A DNA stretch of 64,000 bases from Streptosporangium sp040640155 (GTDB lineage: Bacteria > Actinomycetota > Actinomycetes > Streptosporangiales > Streptosporangiaceae). Each line of letters opens with the position of its first letter. Positions within the stretch are counted from its first letter, which is position 1. This document shows positions 8,704 to 16,680 of the stretch, piece after piece. Both the position numbers and the translations under genes were made by a program. The notes beneath the pieces were generated by a model, which saw nothing but the letters and a program-made list of their open reading frames with translations, had not been told where the DNA came from and did not search any database. The DNA is taken from contig NZ_JBFABE010000011.1 in NCBI RefSeq assembly GCF_040640155.1, positions 1-64,000 on the forward strand. The letters run 5' to 3'.

Positions 8704-9303
8704 ATGAACGCCCGTAGCAATCGGAAAGCGTCCGTCTCCCTGACCGCCAAGGAGCTGTCCAAGAAGACCTGGAGCGACTTCGAGGCGGTCCTCGGGACCA
8801 ACGGAGGTGCCCGCGGGTGCTGGTGCATGCACTGGCGGCTGTCCATCGAGGAGTGGACGAAAGGGAAGGGCGAGGGGAACAAGCAGGCCATGAAGCGCCT
8901 GGCCCAGCGCAAGACGCCCCCGGGTGTGGTCGTCTACGACGGCGACGACACGCCGGTGGCCTGGTGCTCGCTCGGGCCGCGTTCGTCGTTCCCGCGGCTG
9001 GAACGCTCACCGCTCCTCGCGAGCGTCGACGACGAACCGGTGTGTGCGATCGCGTGCGTGTACGTCCAGAAAGAACATCGTGACTCCGGGCTGCTTCCGG
9101 CCATTCTGGAAGCCGTCTGCGATTACGCGGCATCGGCGGGTTACGAAATCGCCGAAGGTTATCCGGTCGAACCTCGCGACGGGAAACGCGCGGGTGCGGA
9201 CACGGCGATGACGGGAATAGCCAGCGCGTTCCTCAAGGCCGGATTCTCCGAGGTGGCCCGCCCGCGCGGCGATCGCCCGATCATGCGGCGAAAGGTGAAG
9301 TGA
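8704..9303 (+). CDS. GNAT-family N-acetyltransferase
   Basis: A 199-residue protein; likely transfers an acetyl group from acetyl-CoA to a small molecule in the cytoplasm. It carries the N-terminal GCWCMHWRL motif and the AWCSLGPRSSFPRLERS segment of a GNAT subgroup common in actinobacteria, then CVYVQKEHRDSGLLPAILEA, the acetyl-CoA loop region, and a C-terminal FLKAGFSEVARP strand. ATG 8704 has GGAGGG seven bases upstream. Third codon positions look less GC-rich than in neighbours (many gaa, gat, att), a hint of different origin. It could modify or detoxify the cluster product, but that role is only positional inference. Confidence 0.8.
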   Translation: MNARSNRKASVSLTAKELSKKTWSDFEAVLGTNGGARGCWCMHWRLSIEEWTKGKGEGNKQAMKRLAQRKTPPGVVVYDGDDTPVAWCSLGPRSSFPRLERSPLLASVDDEPVCAIACVYVQKEHRDSGLLPAILEAVCDYAASAGYEIAEGYPVEPRDGKRAGADTAMTGIASAFLKAGFSEVARPRGDRPIMRRKVK

Positions 9304-9427
9304 CGCCGATCCGGGCGGCGGGAGAACGGCCGGCGAGCGAATCGTCCTCCCGCGCCCGGAGGGGGCCGGTCCTGGCGGCGCCCTGAGGTCCGGTCCGCCC
9401 CGGCCCCGCCCGGCCCGCCGTCGTGGC

Positions 9428-9534
9428 GGGCCCTCCGTGTCCTCCGTGTCCTCCACGGAGGACGCTGAGGGCCCACCGGCGCGTCCCCCGCTGAGGACGC
9501 TGAGGACGCTGAGGACGCTGAGGACGCGGATCCC
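9428..9534. terminator. Nested hairpins plus 9-bp tandem repeat in convergent spacer
   Basis: An outer stem gggccctc (9428-9435) pairs with 9467-9474, enclosing an inner 9-base stem gtcctccgt (9439-9447) with 9455-9463. Right after are five exact copies of the 9-mer gctgaggac (9490-9534). The position between convergent genes suits a bidirectional terminator. Confidence 0.6.
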
Positions 9535-9545
9535 ACGCCGGCACG

Positions 9546-10283
9546 TCATCGATCCCCGCCGACCGTGAGGCGGTGGCGCGCGAGCGCGTCGTAGAACGGC
9601 TGGTGATACTCGGCGACGCGGCGCAGGTGCTCGTTGGTGTCGGGCGTCTCACGCCGCTGGGGCGGCCTGGCCACGAGCCCGCTGCTCTCGGCCACCTCCG
9701 CGTGCCACCGGTTCGTGCGCCGCCAGTTCTCCTGCTGGCCGGGCTCCCAGCGCATCGCCTCGGGCACGAACTCGAGTTCGACCCGCTCGCAGTACGCCCG
9801 GACCATCGCCTCCGGGTCGGCCACCAGGTCGTCGCCGTCGATCACCAGGGGGATCTCGCCGGTGGCCGACCGCACGGCGTCGAAGATGGTGTGCAGGTAC
9901 TCGAACCCGTACTCCTCCAGGGTGGCCCCGGGGTTCATGGCGTAGTGCGAGGAGATCGCGCTCCGCGGTTCCCGGATCATGAAGGTGTTGACGACGTCGC
10001 CGAACAGGCGCTCGTCCTCGAACAGCGAGGTGTAGGTGTAGTCGGAGGTGTCCTTGGCGAACACCCGCCGCTCCTTGGCGTTGACCTCGAGCATCACGTC
10101 GAGCAGCTCGATCGCCGACGAGGCGCGCCTGCCCGCGAACTCGAAGTGGCCCTCCGACTGCAGGTACGAGAACGGCTCGTGGGCCACCTCGAGATCGCCA
10201 CGCTCGATCATGATGCGCAGGAACGCCGTGGACCGGGACCGGGGCACGGCCCACAGCACGACGGGCTTCGGCGCGGCGCTCAC
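9546..10283 (-). CDS. PAPS-dependent sulfotransferase family protein
   Basis: Expected to move a sulfuryl group from PAPS to a hydroxyl or amine of a small molecule, in the cytoplasm. 245 residues. The N-terminal VVLWAVPRSRSTAF is the 5'-phosphosulfate loop (PRSxST form). FMIREPRSAISSHYAMNP supplies the 3'-phosphate-binding Arg and Ser. EPFSYLQSEG follows the first loop, as in the non-aryl sulfotransferase group of actinobacteria. The GTG at 10283 overlaps the aldo/keto reductase stop by four bases (GTGA); a GTG three codons earlier is possible. Last gene of a three-gene operon with the reductase and the ligase-like gene; the PAPS-making cysD-cysNC pair lies just beyond. The acceptor is unknown. 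Confidence 0.85.
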   Translation of the reverse strand: MSAAPKPVVLWAVPRSRSTAFLRIMIERGDLEVAHEPFSYLQSEGHFEFAGRRASSAIELLDVMLEVNAKERRVFAKDTSDYTYTSLFEDERLFGDVVNTFMIREPRSAISSHYAMNPGATLEEYGFEYLHTIFDAVRSATGEIPLVIDGDDLVADPEAMVRAYCERVELEFVPEAMRWEPGQQENWRRTNRWHAEVAESSGLVARPPQRRETPDTNEHLRRVAEYHQPFYDALARHRLTVGGDR

Positions 10284-11263
10284 TGCGACCACGCCGTGGG
10301 CCGGCGGTCCCAGCGGTGCTCGCGCAGCCGCGCCATCAGTTCCCCGTCCAGTGGTTCGGCGTCGCTGACGGCGATGTTGGCGCGTACGTGGGCGGGCTTG
10401 CGCATGCCGGGGATGACGGTGGTGACGTCGGGGTTCTGCAGGATGAAGCGCAGGGCCAGTTCGGGCATGGTCATGCCCTCGGGCACGATCCGCGCCAGCC
10501 GTTCGGCGCGCTCCACGCTCGCGGCGAGGTTCTCGGGGACGAAGTAGGTGTTGCGCCAGTCGCCCTCGGGCCAGCGGGTGTCGCGGGTGAGGGTGCCGGT
10601 GAGCGAGCCCTCGTCGAAGGGCACCCGGGCGATCACCGCCACGTCCAGCTCACGGCATGCCGGGAAGAGCTCGTCCTCGGGGGCCTGGTCGAAGATGTTG
10701 TAGATGACCTGCACCGAGTCGATCAACCCGGTCTTCAGGGTCTGCAGGACGTTCCAGGGTTCCCAGCGGTTGACGCTGATGCCGACCCCTTTGATCAGCC
10801 CGCGTTCCTTCATCTCGGCGACGGTGTCCTGCCACGCCGCGTCGTGCGCCCAGGCGTCCTCCCAGACGTGGAACTGGAACAGGTCGACCGACGGGGTGCC
10901 CAGCCCCTCGAGGCTGCGGTGCAGGTACTCCCAGAGATGGTCCGGCGGGTACACGTCCGACAGCCTGGACTCCCGGGTGGACGGCCAGGTGCGATCCTTC
11001 GGCGGGGCCTTGGTCGCGATGCGCAGGCGGCGGTCCGGGTGCCTTCCGGCCAGCCTCCCGAGCATCCTCTCGCTCTCCCCGCGGCCGTAGATCCAGGCGG
11101 TGTCGAAGAAGTCGCACCCGAGCCGCACGGCCTCGTCCAGCGCGGTGTCACCGGTCCGGCCGTCGGCGCCGGTCCATCCGCCCTCACCGCCGGCTATGCC
11201 CCACATCCCGTAGCCGACCTCGCCGACCATCCAGCCCAGCCGGCCGAATCGACGCTCACGCAT
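10280..11263 (-). CDS. Aldo/keto reductase
   Basis: An NADPH-dependent reductase of aldehydes or ketones, 327 residues. The barrel starts MRERRFGRLGWMVGEVGYGMW. Catalytic Asp and Tyr are in FFDTAWIYGRGESE and the Lys in IATKAPP. The usual catalytic His lies in FQFHVWED. The cofactor end is TTVIPGMRKPAHVRAN. ATG 11263 follows a strong AAAGGAGGAGG site two bases away, the same 11 bases that precede the upstream ligase-like gene. It lies between a ligase-like gene and a sulfotransferase and opposite an NRPS ending in a thioester reductase. Reduction of the released aldehyde to an alcohol is therefore an attractive but untested role. Confidence 0.9.
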   Translation of the reverse strand: MRERRFGRLGWMVGEVGYGMWGIAGGEGGWTGADGRTGDTALDEAVRLGCDFFDTAWIYGRGESERMLGRLAGRHPDRRLRIATKAPPKDRTWPSTRESRLSDVYPPDHLWEYLHRSLEGLGTPSVDLFQFHVWEDAWAHDAAWQDTVAEMKERGLIKGVGISVNRWEPWNVLQTLKTGLIDSVQVIYNIFDQAPEDELFPACRELDVAVIARVPFDEGSLTGTLTRDTRWPEGDWRNTYFVPENLAASVERAERLARIVPEGMTMPELALRFILQNPDVTTVIPGMRKPAHVRANIAVSDAEPLDGELMARLREHRWDRRPTAWSQ

Positions 11264-11279
11264 CGCCTCCTCCTTTCGC

Positions 11280-12440
11280 CTAGACGGCGACTACTCCGCT
11301 CCAGCGGTTGCCGCCCGAGCCGAACCGTGTCTGCTGTGTCACGTGGCCGGCCGCCTTCATCCCCTCGACCCGGACGACGCCGCGGTGGACGGAGAGGGTC
11401 ACGCTTCCGCTGACGTCGCCGACGAGGCGGTCGATCGCCTCCCGTGCCGCGTACGCGGCGGGCTCCAGCCAGCGCGCCTCGTACAGCGCGGAGCCCAGTC
11501 CGGCGGACAGCCGGTCGTAGAGTTCGCGGCCCGCCGCGTCGAGGCTGGCCTGCAGGACGCGGGTCCACGCGCGTTCGAGCACCTCCAGGCCGGGCGCCTC
11601 GTAGATGCCCCGGCAGACCGTGCCGATGATGCGCCGTTCGACCACGTCACGGAGCCACACGCCGTGGCGTGCCCCGATCTCGTTGGCCAGCGTCATCCAC
11701 TCGACCGGGTCGGGCCCGCTGCCGTTGACGTCGGCGACCCGTCCGTCGCGGAAGACGACGGTGACGGTCTCGGGCTCGGCCGGGCCCTCCTCGGGCCACC
11801 GGCTCCACCGCGGACGCAGACGGGTGACCGGCGTCTCCAGGTCCTCCAGCTCGGCCGACTCGTGGGAGACGCCGGCGAGGTTGGCGTCGGTGGACCGGTC
11901 GGCGCCGCTGCCCGGGTCGAGACGCAGCCCGTGCTCGGCGACCGCCGCGAGCATGGCGTCGCGGCCGGGGAACCGCTCGAGCGCCCGCGGATCCGTCCAC
12001 GGCTCGACGACGGGCGTCCCCGGGGCGACCTGGGCGCCGTACCGCGCGAACCGGCGCTGGTCGTTGCCCCCGCCGACACAGCCGTGGACGAGCGTCCGGC
12101 ATCCGTCCGCCCGCATCCGCGGCGCGAGCTCGTTGACGAGCACGAAACGGGCCGCGCCGGTCGTGTTCCAGTAGCCACCGTCGTGACGGGCGCGGTACCG
12201 CAGCAGATCCGACGCCATCGAGGCCATGGACGATCGTAAATCGACAATGACGACCTCGGCACCGAACTTCTGTAGAGAAGAAACGAGTGCGTCCATATCC
12301 GCGTGATTCGACTGGCCGATATCGGCGAGATAGTGCCGTGTCGGAGTGGATATCTCGTGAAGCCAGACCCCTACGGCCAGGGAGGAGAGTCCTCCCGATT
12401 GGAATAACCCGGCCCGTGCGTTGTCATCGGCTTGCCCCAT
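11280..12440 (-). CDS. Argininosuccinate-synthase-like ligase, diverged
   Basis: 386 residues, similar over their length to ArgG, which joins citrulline and aspartate using ATP. Recognisable are the PP-loop remnant FQSGGLSSLAV (ArgG: YSGGLDTSV), GQSNHADMDAL, LVHGCVGGGNDQRRF (ArgG: HGCTGKGNDQVRF), TDANLAGVSHESAELED, a VTVVFRDGRVADVNG segment and YEAPGLEVLERAW. The Asp-Thr-Ser of the loop is replaced by Ser-Ser-Leu and the Lys of GKGNDQ by Gly. The ordinary arginine reaction is thus doubtful, and a new ligase activity or loss of catalysis is possible. ATG 12440 has AAAGGAGGAGG two bases upstream. First gene of the operon, divergent from the NRPS genes; no argininosuccinate lyase is in the window. 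Confidence 0.78.
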   Translation of the reverse strand: MGQADDNARAGLFQSGGLSSLAVGVWLHEISTPTRHYLADIGQSNHADMDALVSSLQKFGAEVVIVDLRSSMASMASDLLRYRARHDGGYWNTTGAARFVLVNELAPRMRADGCRTLVHGCVGGGNDQRRFARYGAQVAPGTPVVEPWTDPRALERFPGRDAMLAAVAEHGLRLDPGSGADRSTDANLAGVSHESAELEDLETPVTRLRPRWSRWPEEGPAEPETVTVVFRDGRVADVNGSGPDPVEWMTLANEIGARHGVWLRDVVERRIIGTVCRGIYEAPGLEVLERAWTRVLQASLDAAGRELYDRLSAGLGSALYEARWLEPAAYAAREAIDRLVGDVSGSVTLSVHRGVVRVEGMKAAGHVTQQTRFGSGGNRWSGVVAV

Positions 12441-13398
12441 GACCTCCTCCTTTGCGCTGGTGGACGGGACACGATGTCGGCGATCAATATGTCAACCTTT
12501 ACCCGGACTGCCCGTGAACGGCAACCCCGAACGCTCCGCGCGTCGACGATCCCGGTGTCGTCCCTTGTCCATCCGCGTTGATTCGGCATGGCCGATTAGA
12601 TCTTTACCGGTGTCCTTTCCGGATCATTCGTTCAAGTCGAACAAGGGTGCGGGAACGTGTCTCCGATTGCCTGCCCAACGCGATAGAACGAAGATCTTCC
12701 TGCGATTCCCCGCTGGTCACCGCCCATTTTCGATTGATTCTACGAGAAAAGTGTGTTCTTTGGATTAGAGGGCGCCGACCCGGGTACGGACGGGCGTACC
12801 TTTCGCATACCACCTGGTCGGCGCCTGTTCCGATCGCCGCCCGCCGTGCCGGTCCCGGAGTTTTTCATCCGCATTCCGGATGGCCGCGCGGGCGCTCGGA
12901 GCCGAGGTCGGCGCCGTCATCGGCCGGGGCGGGACGTGAAGTCACGGCGGCAGTGCGCGCCGGGGACCGTCGCCGGTCCACGCGGGTTCCCGCGTGGATC
13001 GGATGCACATAGATGCAGTTCAGAGCCTCATCAAGCGGATCGTGGCGACGTCCGGGCTTGCGAACACCGGCCGGGTGTTCCAGTATGGAAGTAACCCCAA
13101 ACTTGATGGATACAGGTTATTCAACATATCGCTCATCAGTCATGTCTCCTGGTGTGGGGAGGAAACGCGTGGTCACCGCACGCACGATCCATCATGAAAA
13201 GAAACCCCATGGTCGCCGCATATCCGGCCGGGAATCGGGCCGGGCGCCAGGCGTCGCCGTAAAACACGCCGGGCATCTCTCCGCCACCCTCGTGACGCTC
13301 GCCGAGGGCCGGCCCGGGCCATCTGGAAATCACCCATCTGAATAGTGACTGATCTGCCTGGCAGAGGACCTGTTGCCAGCCGAGACCATGGAAGCACG
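12441..13398. promoter_or_regulatory. Intercistronic control region of the cluster
   Basis: 958 bases with no convincing gene; open frames here lack ribosome-binding sites and family resemblance. The DNA is clearly less GC-rich than the flanking genes, notably 12470-12760 and 13075-13150. TTGATG at 13103 followed after 16 bases by CATATC is a weak promoter-like pair facing the NRPS operon. Promoters for both divergent operons must lie here. No cluster-specific activator gene was found in it. Confidence 0.55.
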
Positions 13399-16300
13399 AT
13401 GCCACGCCATCAGCAGACGCACTCGAGCGAAGATGCCCGAAACGCCGTCCACTCATCACTGGGTCCACAGCACGAATTCCCCCGGCAAAGCACGGTCCTC
13501 GACCTGTTCCGCAGGCACAGGGAGAATTCGCCGGACCGTCCCGCCGTCCGCTACCGGGACATGACGATGAGCTATGCCGACCTCGATGCCGCAGCGAATG
13601 CGACGGCCAATCGACTGATCGGCGAAGGCGTACCGACACGACATTTGATACCCGTGCTGACAGCGGACGGCCTCGAATTCCCGACCGCGCTCATCGGGGT
13701 CATGAAGGCGGGATCGGCGTTCGTGCCGCTGGATCCGGCCTGGCCGGCCGAGCGGCTCAGGGCGATCATGAAAGAACTGTCGCCCCCCGCCGTCGTGGCG
13801 TCGCCCGCGACGGCGGGAACCCTCGCCGAACTGCAATTGTCCATTCCGGCGGTAATCGTCGACCACGCGAGTCCGCCGCGCGGTCCGGCCGGCCTGGAAC
13901 CGCCGCCGGCCGGCCGTGCGCCCGGCCCCGAGGACCTGATCTACGGCTTCTACACCTCCGGCTCGACGGGCATGCCCAAGTGCGCGCTCAACCACCACCG
14001 CGGCCTGGTCAACAGGCTGACCGCGATGTCGCGCCGGTTCGGCGACGGGGCCGGCCACGTGACGCTGCAGAACAGCCGGTCCACGTTCGACTCCTCGATG
14101 TGGCAGGTGCTGTGGCCGCTGACATCCGGCGGGCAGGTCGTGCTGCCGGACCGCGACGGGATCCTCGACCTCGAGGAGACCGCGATGACCATCGGCCACT
14201 ACGGCGTCACGATGACCGACTTCGTGCCGTCCGTGCTCGCGGCGTTCGTGTCCCTGCTGGAGGAGCGCGAGGAACTGCGCGCCGCGATGTCGAGCCTGCG
14301 CCGCATGCTGATCGGCGGGGAGGCGGCGGGTCCCGCCGTGGTGCACCGGCTGCGCGCGCTGCTGCCGGGCCTCGAGATCACCAATACGTTCGGGCCGACG
14401 GAGTGTTCCATCGGTTCGGTGTTCCACGACGTCTCGGACGCCGACGTCGACCGGATCCCGCTCGGGCGCCCCATCGACAACACCGCCGCGATCGTGCTCG
14501 GCGACGATCTCCTGCCCCTCCCGGATGGCACGCCCGGCGAGCTGTACCTGGGCGGCGAGTGCGTCGGGGCGGGCTACCTCAACGATCCCGGGCGCACCGC
14601 GCGGACGTTCGTGCCCAACCCGTTCCCGGAGATCCCGGGCCGGAGGCTGTACCGGACCGGCGACCTGACGCGGGTCGGCGAGGACGGGCTGCTGCACTTC
14701 GTCGGCCGCCTCGACGAGCAGGTCAAGCTCGGCGGGGTGCGGGTGGAGCTCGGCGACGTCGCGTCGGCCCTGGCCGACCACCCGCTCGTCGGCAACGCGA
14801 CGGCGGTCGTGCTCGGCGAGGCCCCCGAGGCCACCCTGGCCGGCTGCGTCACGCCGCGATCACCGGACGAGACGCCCTCCGCGGAGGAGCTTCGCGAGCA
14901 CGCGGCGGAGAGACTGCCGGCCGAGCAGGTCCCGCACCAGATCGTGGTGCTCGACGAGCTGCCGCTCAACCACAACGGCAAGGCGGACCGCAAGGCGCTG
15001 ACCGGGCTCATCGTGGCCGAGACGGCACGGCAGGAAGGCCCCGCCGAGCCGATCGAGCCGCCGGCCGACCCGATGGAGGAACTGGTCTGCTCGGCGTGGC
15101 GCGAGGTGCTGGAACGGGAACAGGTCTCGGTGGTCGTGCCCTTCTCCGACTACGGGGGCACCTCGCTGAGCGCCTACCGGCTCACCACCGCGGTCGGCGA
15201 ACGCCTGGGCAGGCCGGTGCGGCCCAGGGACCTGCTCGTCGAGTCGACCGTGCGCGGGCAGGCCGCGCGGCTGACCAAGGGCGTCGACGACGACAGCGCC
15301 GAACTGGCCTACATCAGGCACGACCTGGCGTGGCGACCGCCGCGGACACTGCTGCTCACCGGCGCGACCGGGTTCATCGGGGCGCACGTCCTCGCCGAGC
15401 TGCTGACGCACTCCAACACCGAGCTCATCTGCCTGGTACGCGCCTGTGACCCCCCCGACGGCACCCGGCGGCTGATCGAGGTCCTCGACCGGTACGGGCT
15501 GACGTCCGCCCGGCAGCAGCTGCCCACGGCGATCAAGGCCGGGCGGGTCGAGGTGGTCCCCGGCGACCTGGGCGGCGAGCTGCTCGGCCTGCCGCGGGAG
15601 CGCTTCGACGCGATCGCGTCGGCCGTGTCCGGTGTGGTCAACGCCGCGGGCGCGGTGAACTTCCTGTCGGGCTACCTGGACCACCGCCCGGCCAACGTGC
15701 TCGGCGTGCAGGAGCTCCTCAAGCTCGCCTCGGGCGGCGCCCGCCTGCACACCCTGTCCACCTTGAGCATCTTCGCCCCCGACGGGCGGGTCGCCCCGCG
15801 CCTCACCGAGGACCTGATGCCGGCGCCCGACCAGGTCGCCGCGGACGGCTACAACAGATCGAAGTACGTCGCCGAGAGCCTGCTCGCCGGCGCGCGCCGG
15901 CAGGGCGTCGGCTCGGTGGTGTACCGCCTCGGCGAGGTCTGGCCGCACCGGGAGACGGGCGTGGCCAACCCCGACTCGCTGGCGCACAACCTGCTGTACG
16001 CGTGCGCGCGCACCGGCTGCGTGTTCCCGACCGAGGCCGCGACCGACGTGACACCGGTGGACGTGGTCGCCCGGTTCGTGGCGGGGGCCGCGATCGGCGA
16101 CATCGAGGTGCCCGACGGCACGATGCACGTGCTGTGGCCGGCGAGCCTGCGCCTCGCCGACGCGTTCGACGCGCTCACCGGCCGGTGCGGGCTCGAACGG
16201 GTCGGCTACGCGCGGTTCGGCGAACGCCTGGAGGCCGTCGCCGAGTCCGACGGGAGACTCGCCGGGCTGCGCCTGCTGCTGCCGCCCCCGGAACCCGGCC

Positions 16301-16482
16301 GTGACGCGGCGCCGGCCGAGTTCGACCGGATGTTCACCGACGGCTCCCTGCACTTCGACACCCGGCGGTTCGGCCGGTACGCGGACTCTCTGGCCCGGCC
16401 GGCGGCGGACGGGGTCGAGGCGATCGACCGCTACCTCACCCGACTGACCGACATATCCGCCTTCGTACCTCAAGAAAGGTAG
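13399..16482 (+). CDS. NRPS: adenylation - carrier - thioester reductase (A-T-TR)
   Basis: Activates an amino acid as its AMP ester, loads it on its own phosphopantetheine arm and releases it by NADPH reduction, normally as an aldehyde. 1027 residues from ATG 13399 (GGAAG upstream; a GTG at 13345 is in frame but less likely). A domain: FYTSGSTGMPK near residue 183, NTFGPTECS near 330, YRTGDL near 417, NHNGKADRK near 525. Carrier: GGTSLSAYR near 586, with the Ser that takes the arm. Reductase: LTGATGFIGAHVLAELL near 653 and YNRSK near 817 (Tyr-Lys pair), both intact. There is no condensation domain, so it acts alone or hands its amino acid to the next module. Followed by the MbtH-like gene five bases on. 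Confidence 0.93.
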   Translation: MPRHQQTHSSEDARNAVHSSLGPQHEFPRQSTVLDLFRRHRENSPDRPAVRYRDMTMSYADLDAAANATANRLIGEGVPTRHLIPVLTADGLEFPTALIGVMKAGSAFVPLDPAWPAERLRAIMKELSPPAVVASPATAGTLAELQLSIPAVIVDHASPPRGPAGLEPPPAGRAPGPEDLIYGFYTSGSTGMPKCALNHHRGLVNRLTAMSRRFGDGAGHVTLQNSRSTFDSSMWQVLWPLTSGGQVVLPDRDGILDLEETAMTIGHYGVTMTDFVPSVLAAFVSLLEEREELRAAMSSLRRMLIGGEAAGPAVVHRLRALLPGLEITNTFGPTECSIGSVFHDVSDADVDRIPLGRPIDNTAAIVLGDDLLPLPDGTPGELYLGGECVGAGYLNDPGRTARTFVPNPFPEIPGRRLYRTGDLTRVGEDGLLHFVGRLDEQVKLGGVRVELGDVASALADHPLVGNATAVVLGEAPEATLAGCVTPRSPDETPSAEELREHAAERLPAEQVPHQIVVLDELPLNHNGKADRKALTGLIVAETARQEGPAEPIEPPADPMEELVCSAWREVLEREQVSVVVPFSDYGGTSLSAYRLTTAVGERLGRPVRPRDLLVESTVRGQAARLTKGVDDDSAELAYIRHDLAWRPPRTLLLTGATGFIGAHVLAELLTHSNTELICLVRACDPPDGTRRLIEVLDRYGLTSARQQLPTAIKAGRVEVVPGDLGGELLGLPRERFDAIASAVSGVVNAAGAVNFLSGYLDHRPANVLGVQELLKLASGGARLHTLSTLSIFAPDGRVAPRLTEDLMPAPDQVAADGYNRSKYVAESLLAGARRQGVGSVVYRLGEVWPHRETGVANPDSLAHNLLYACARTGCVFPTEAATDVTPVDVVARFVAGAAIGDIEVPDGTMHVLWPASLRLADAFDALTGRCGLERVGYARFGERLEAVAESDGRLAGLRLLLPPPEPGRDAAPAEFDRMFTDGSLHFDTRRFGRYADSLARPAADGVEAIDRYLTRLTDISAFVPQER

Positions 16483-16487
16483 GCGTC

Positions 16488-16664
16488 ATGGAAGAGAAGT
16501 TCACCGTGGTGATCAACCACGAGGAGCAGTACTCGATCTGGCCCGCCGGCCGCGACATCCCGGCCGGCTGGCGCGAGGCCGGGTTCGAGGGCGGCAAGAG
16601 CGAGTGCCTGGACCACATCGCGCAGGTGTGGACCGATCTGCGACCGCTGAGCGTGCGACGCTGA
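16488..16664 (+). CDS. MbtH-like protein
   Basis: A 58-residue chaperone-like partner that binds NRPS adenylation domains and makes them soluble and active. It shows the family signature: NHEEQYSIWP, PAGWREAGFEG, CLDHIAQVWTDLRPLSVR. GGTAGG lies close before ATG 16488. It sits between the two NRPS genes, so it probably serves one or both adenylation domains. Confidence 0.95.
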   Translation: MEEKFTVVINHEEQYSIWPAGRDIPAGWREAGFEGGKSECLDHIAQVWTDLRPLSVRR

Positions 16665-16680
16665 AGGAGAGGAAGGGATC

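Noticed and set aside
8471..9133. Minus-strand frames opposite the GNAT gene
   Set aside because: The GNAT reading on the plus strand has family motifs and a good ribosome-binding site; the antisense frames have neither.
12578..13094. Small open frames in the cluster control region
   Set aside because: No ribosome-binding sites, no recognisable domain, codon use unlike the genes around; treated as noncoding.
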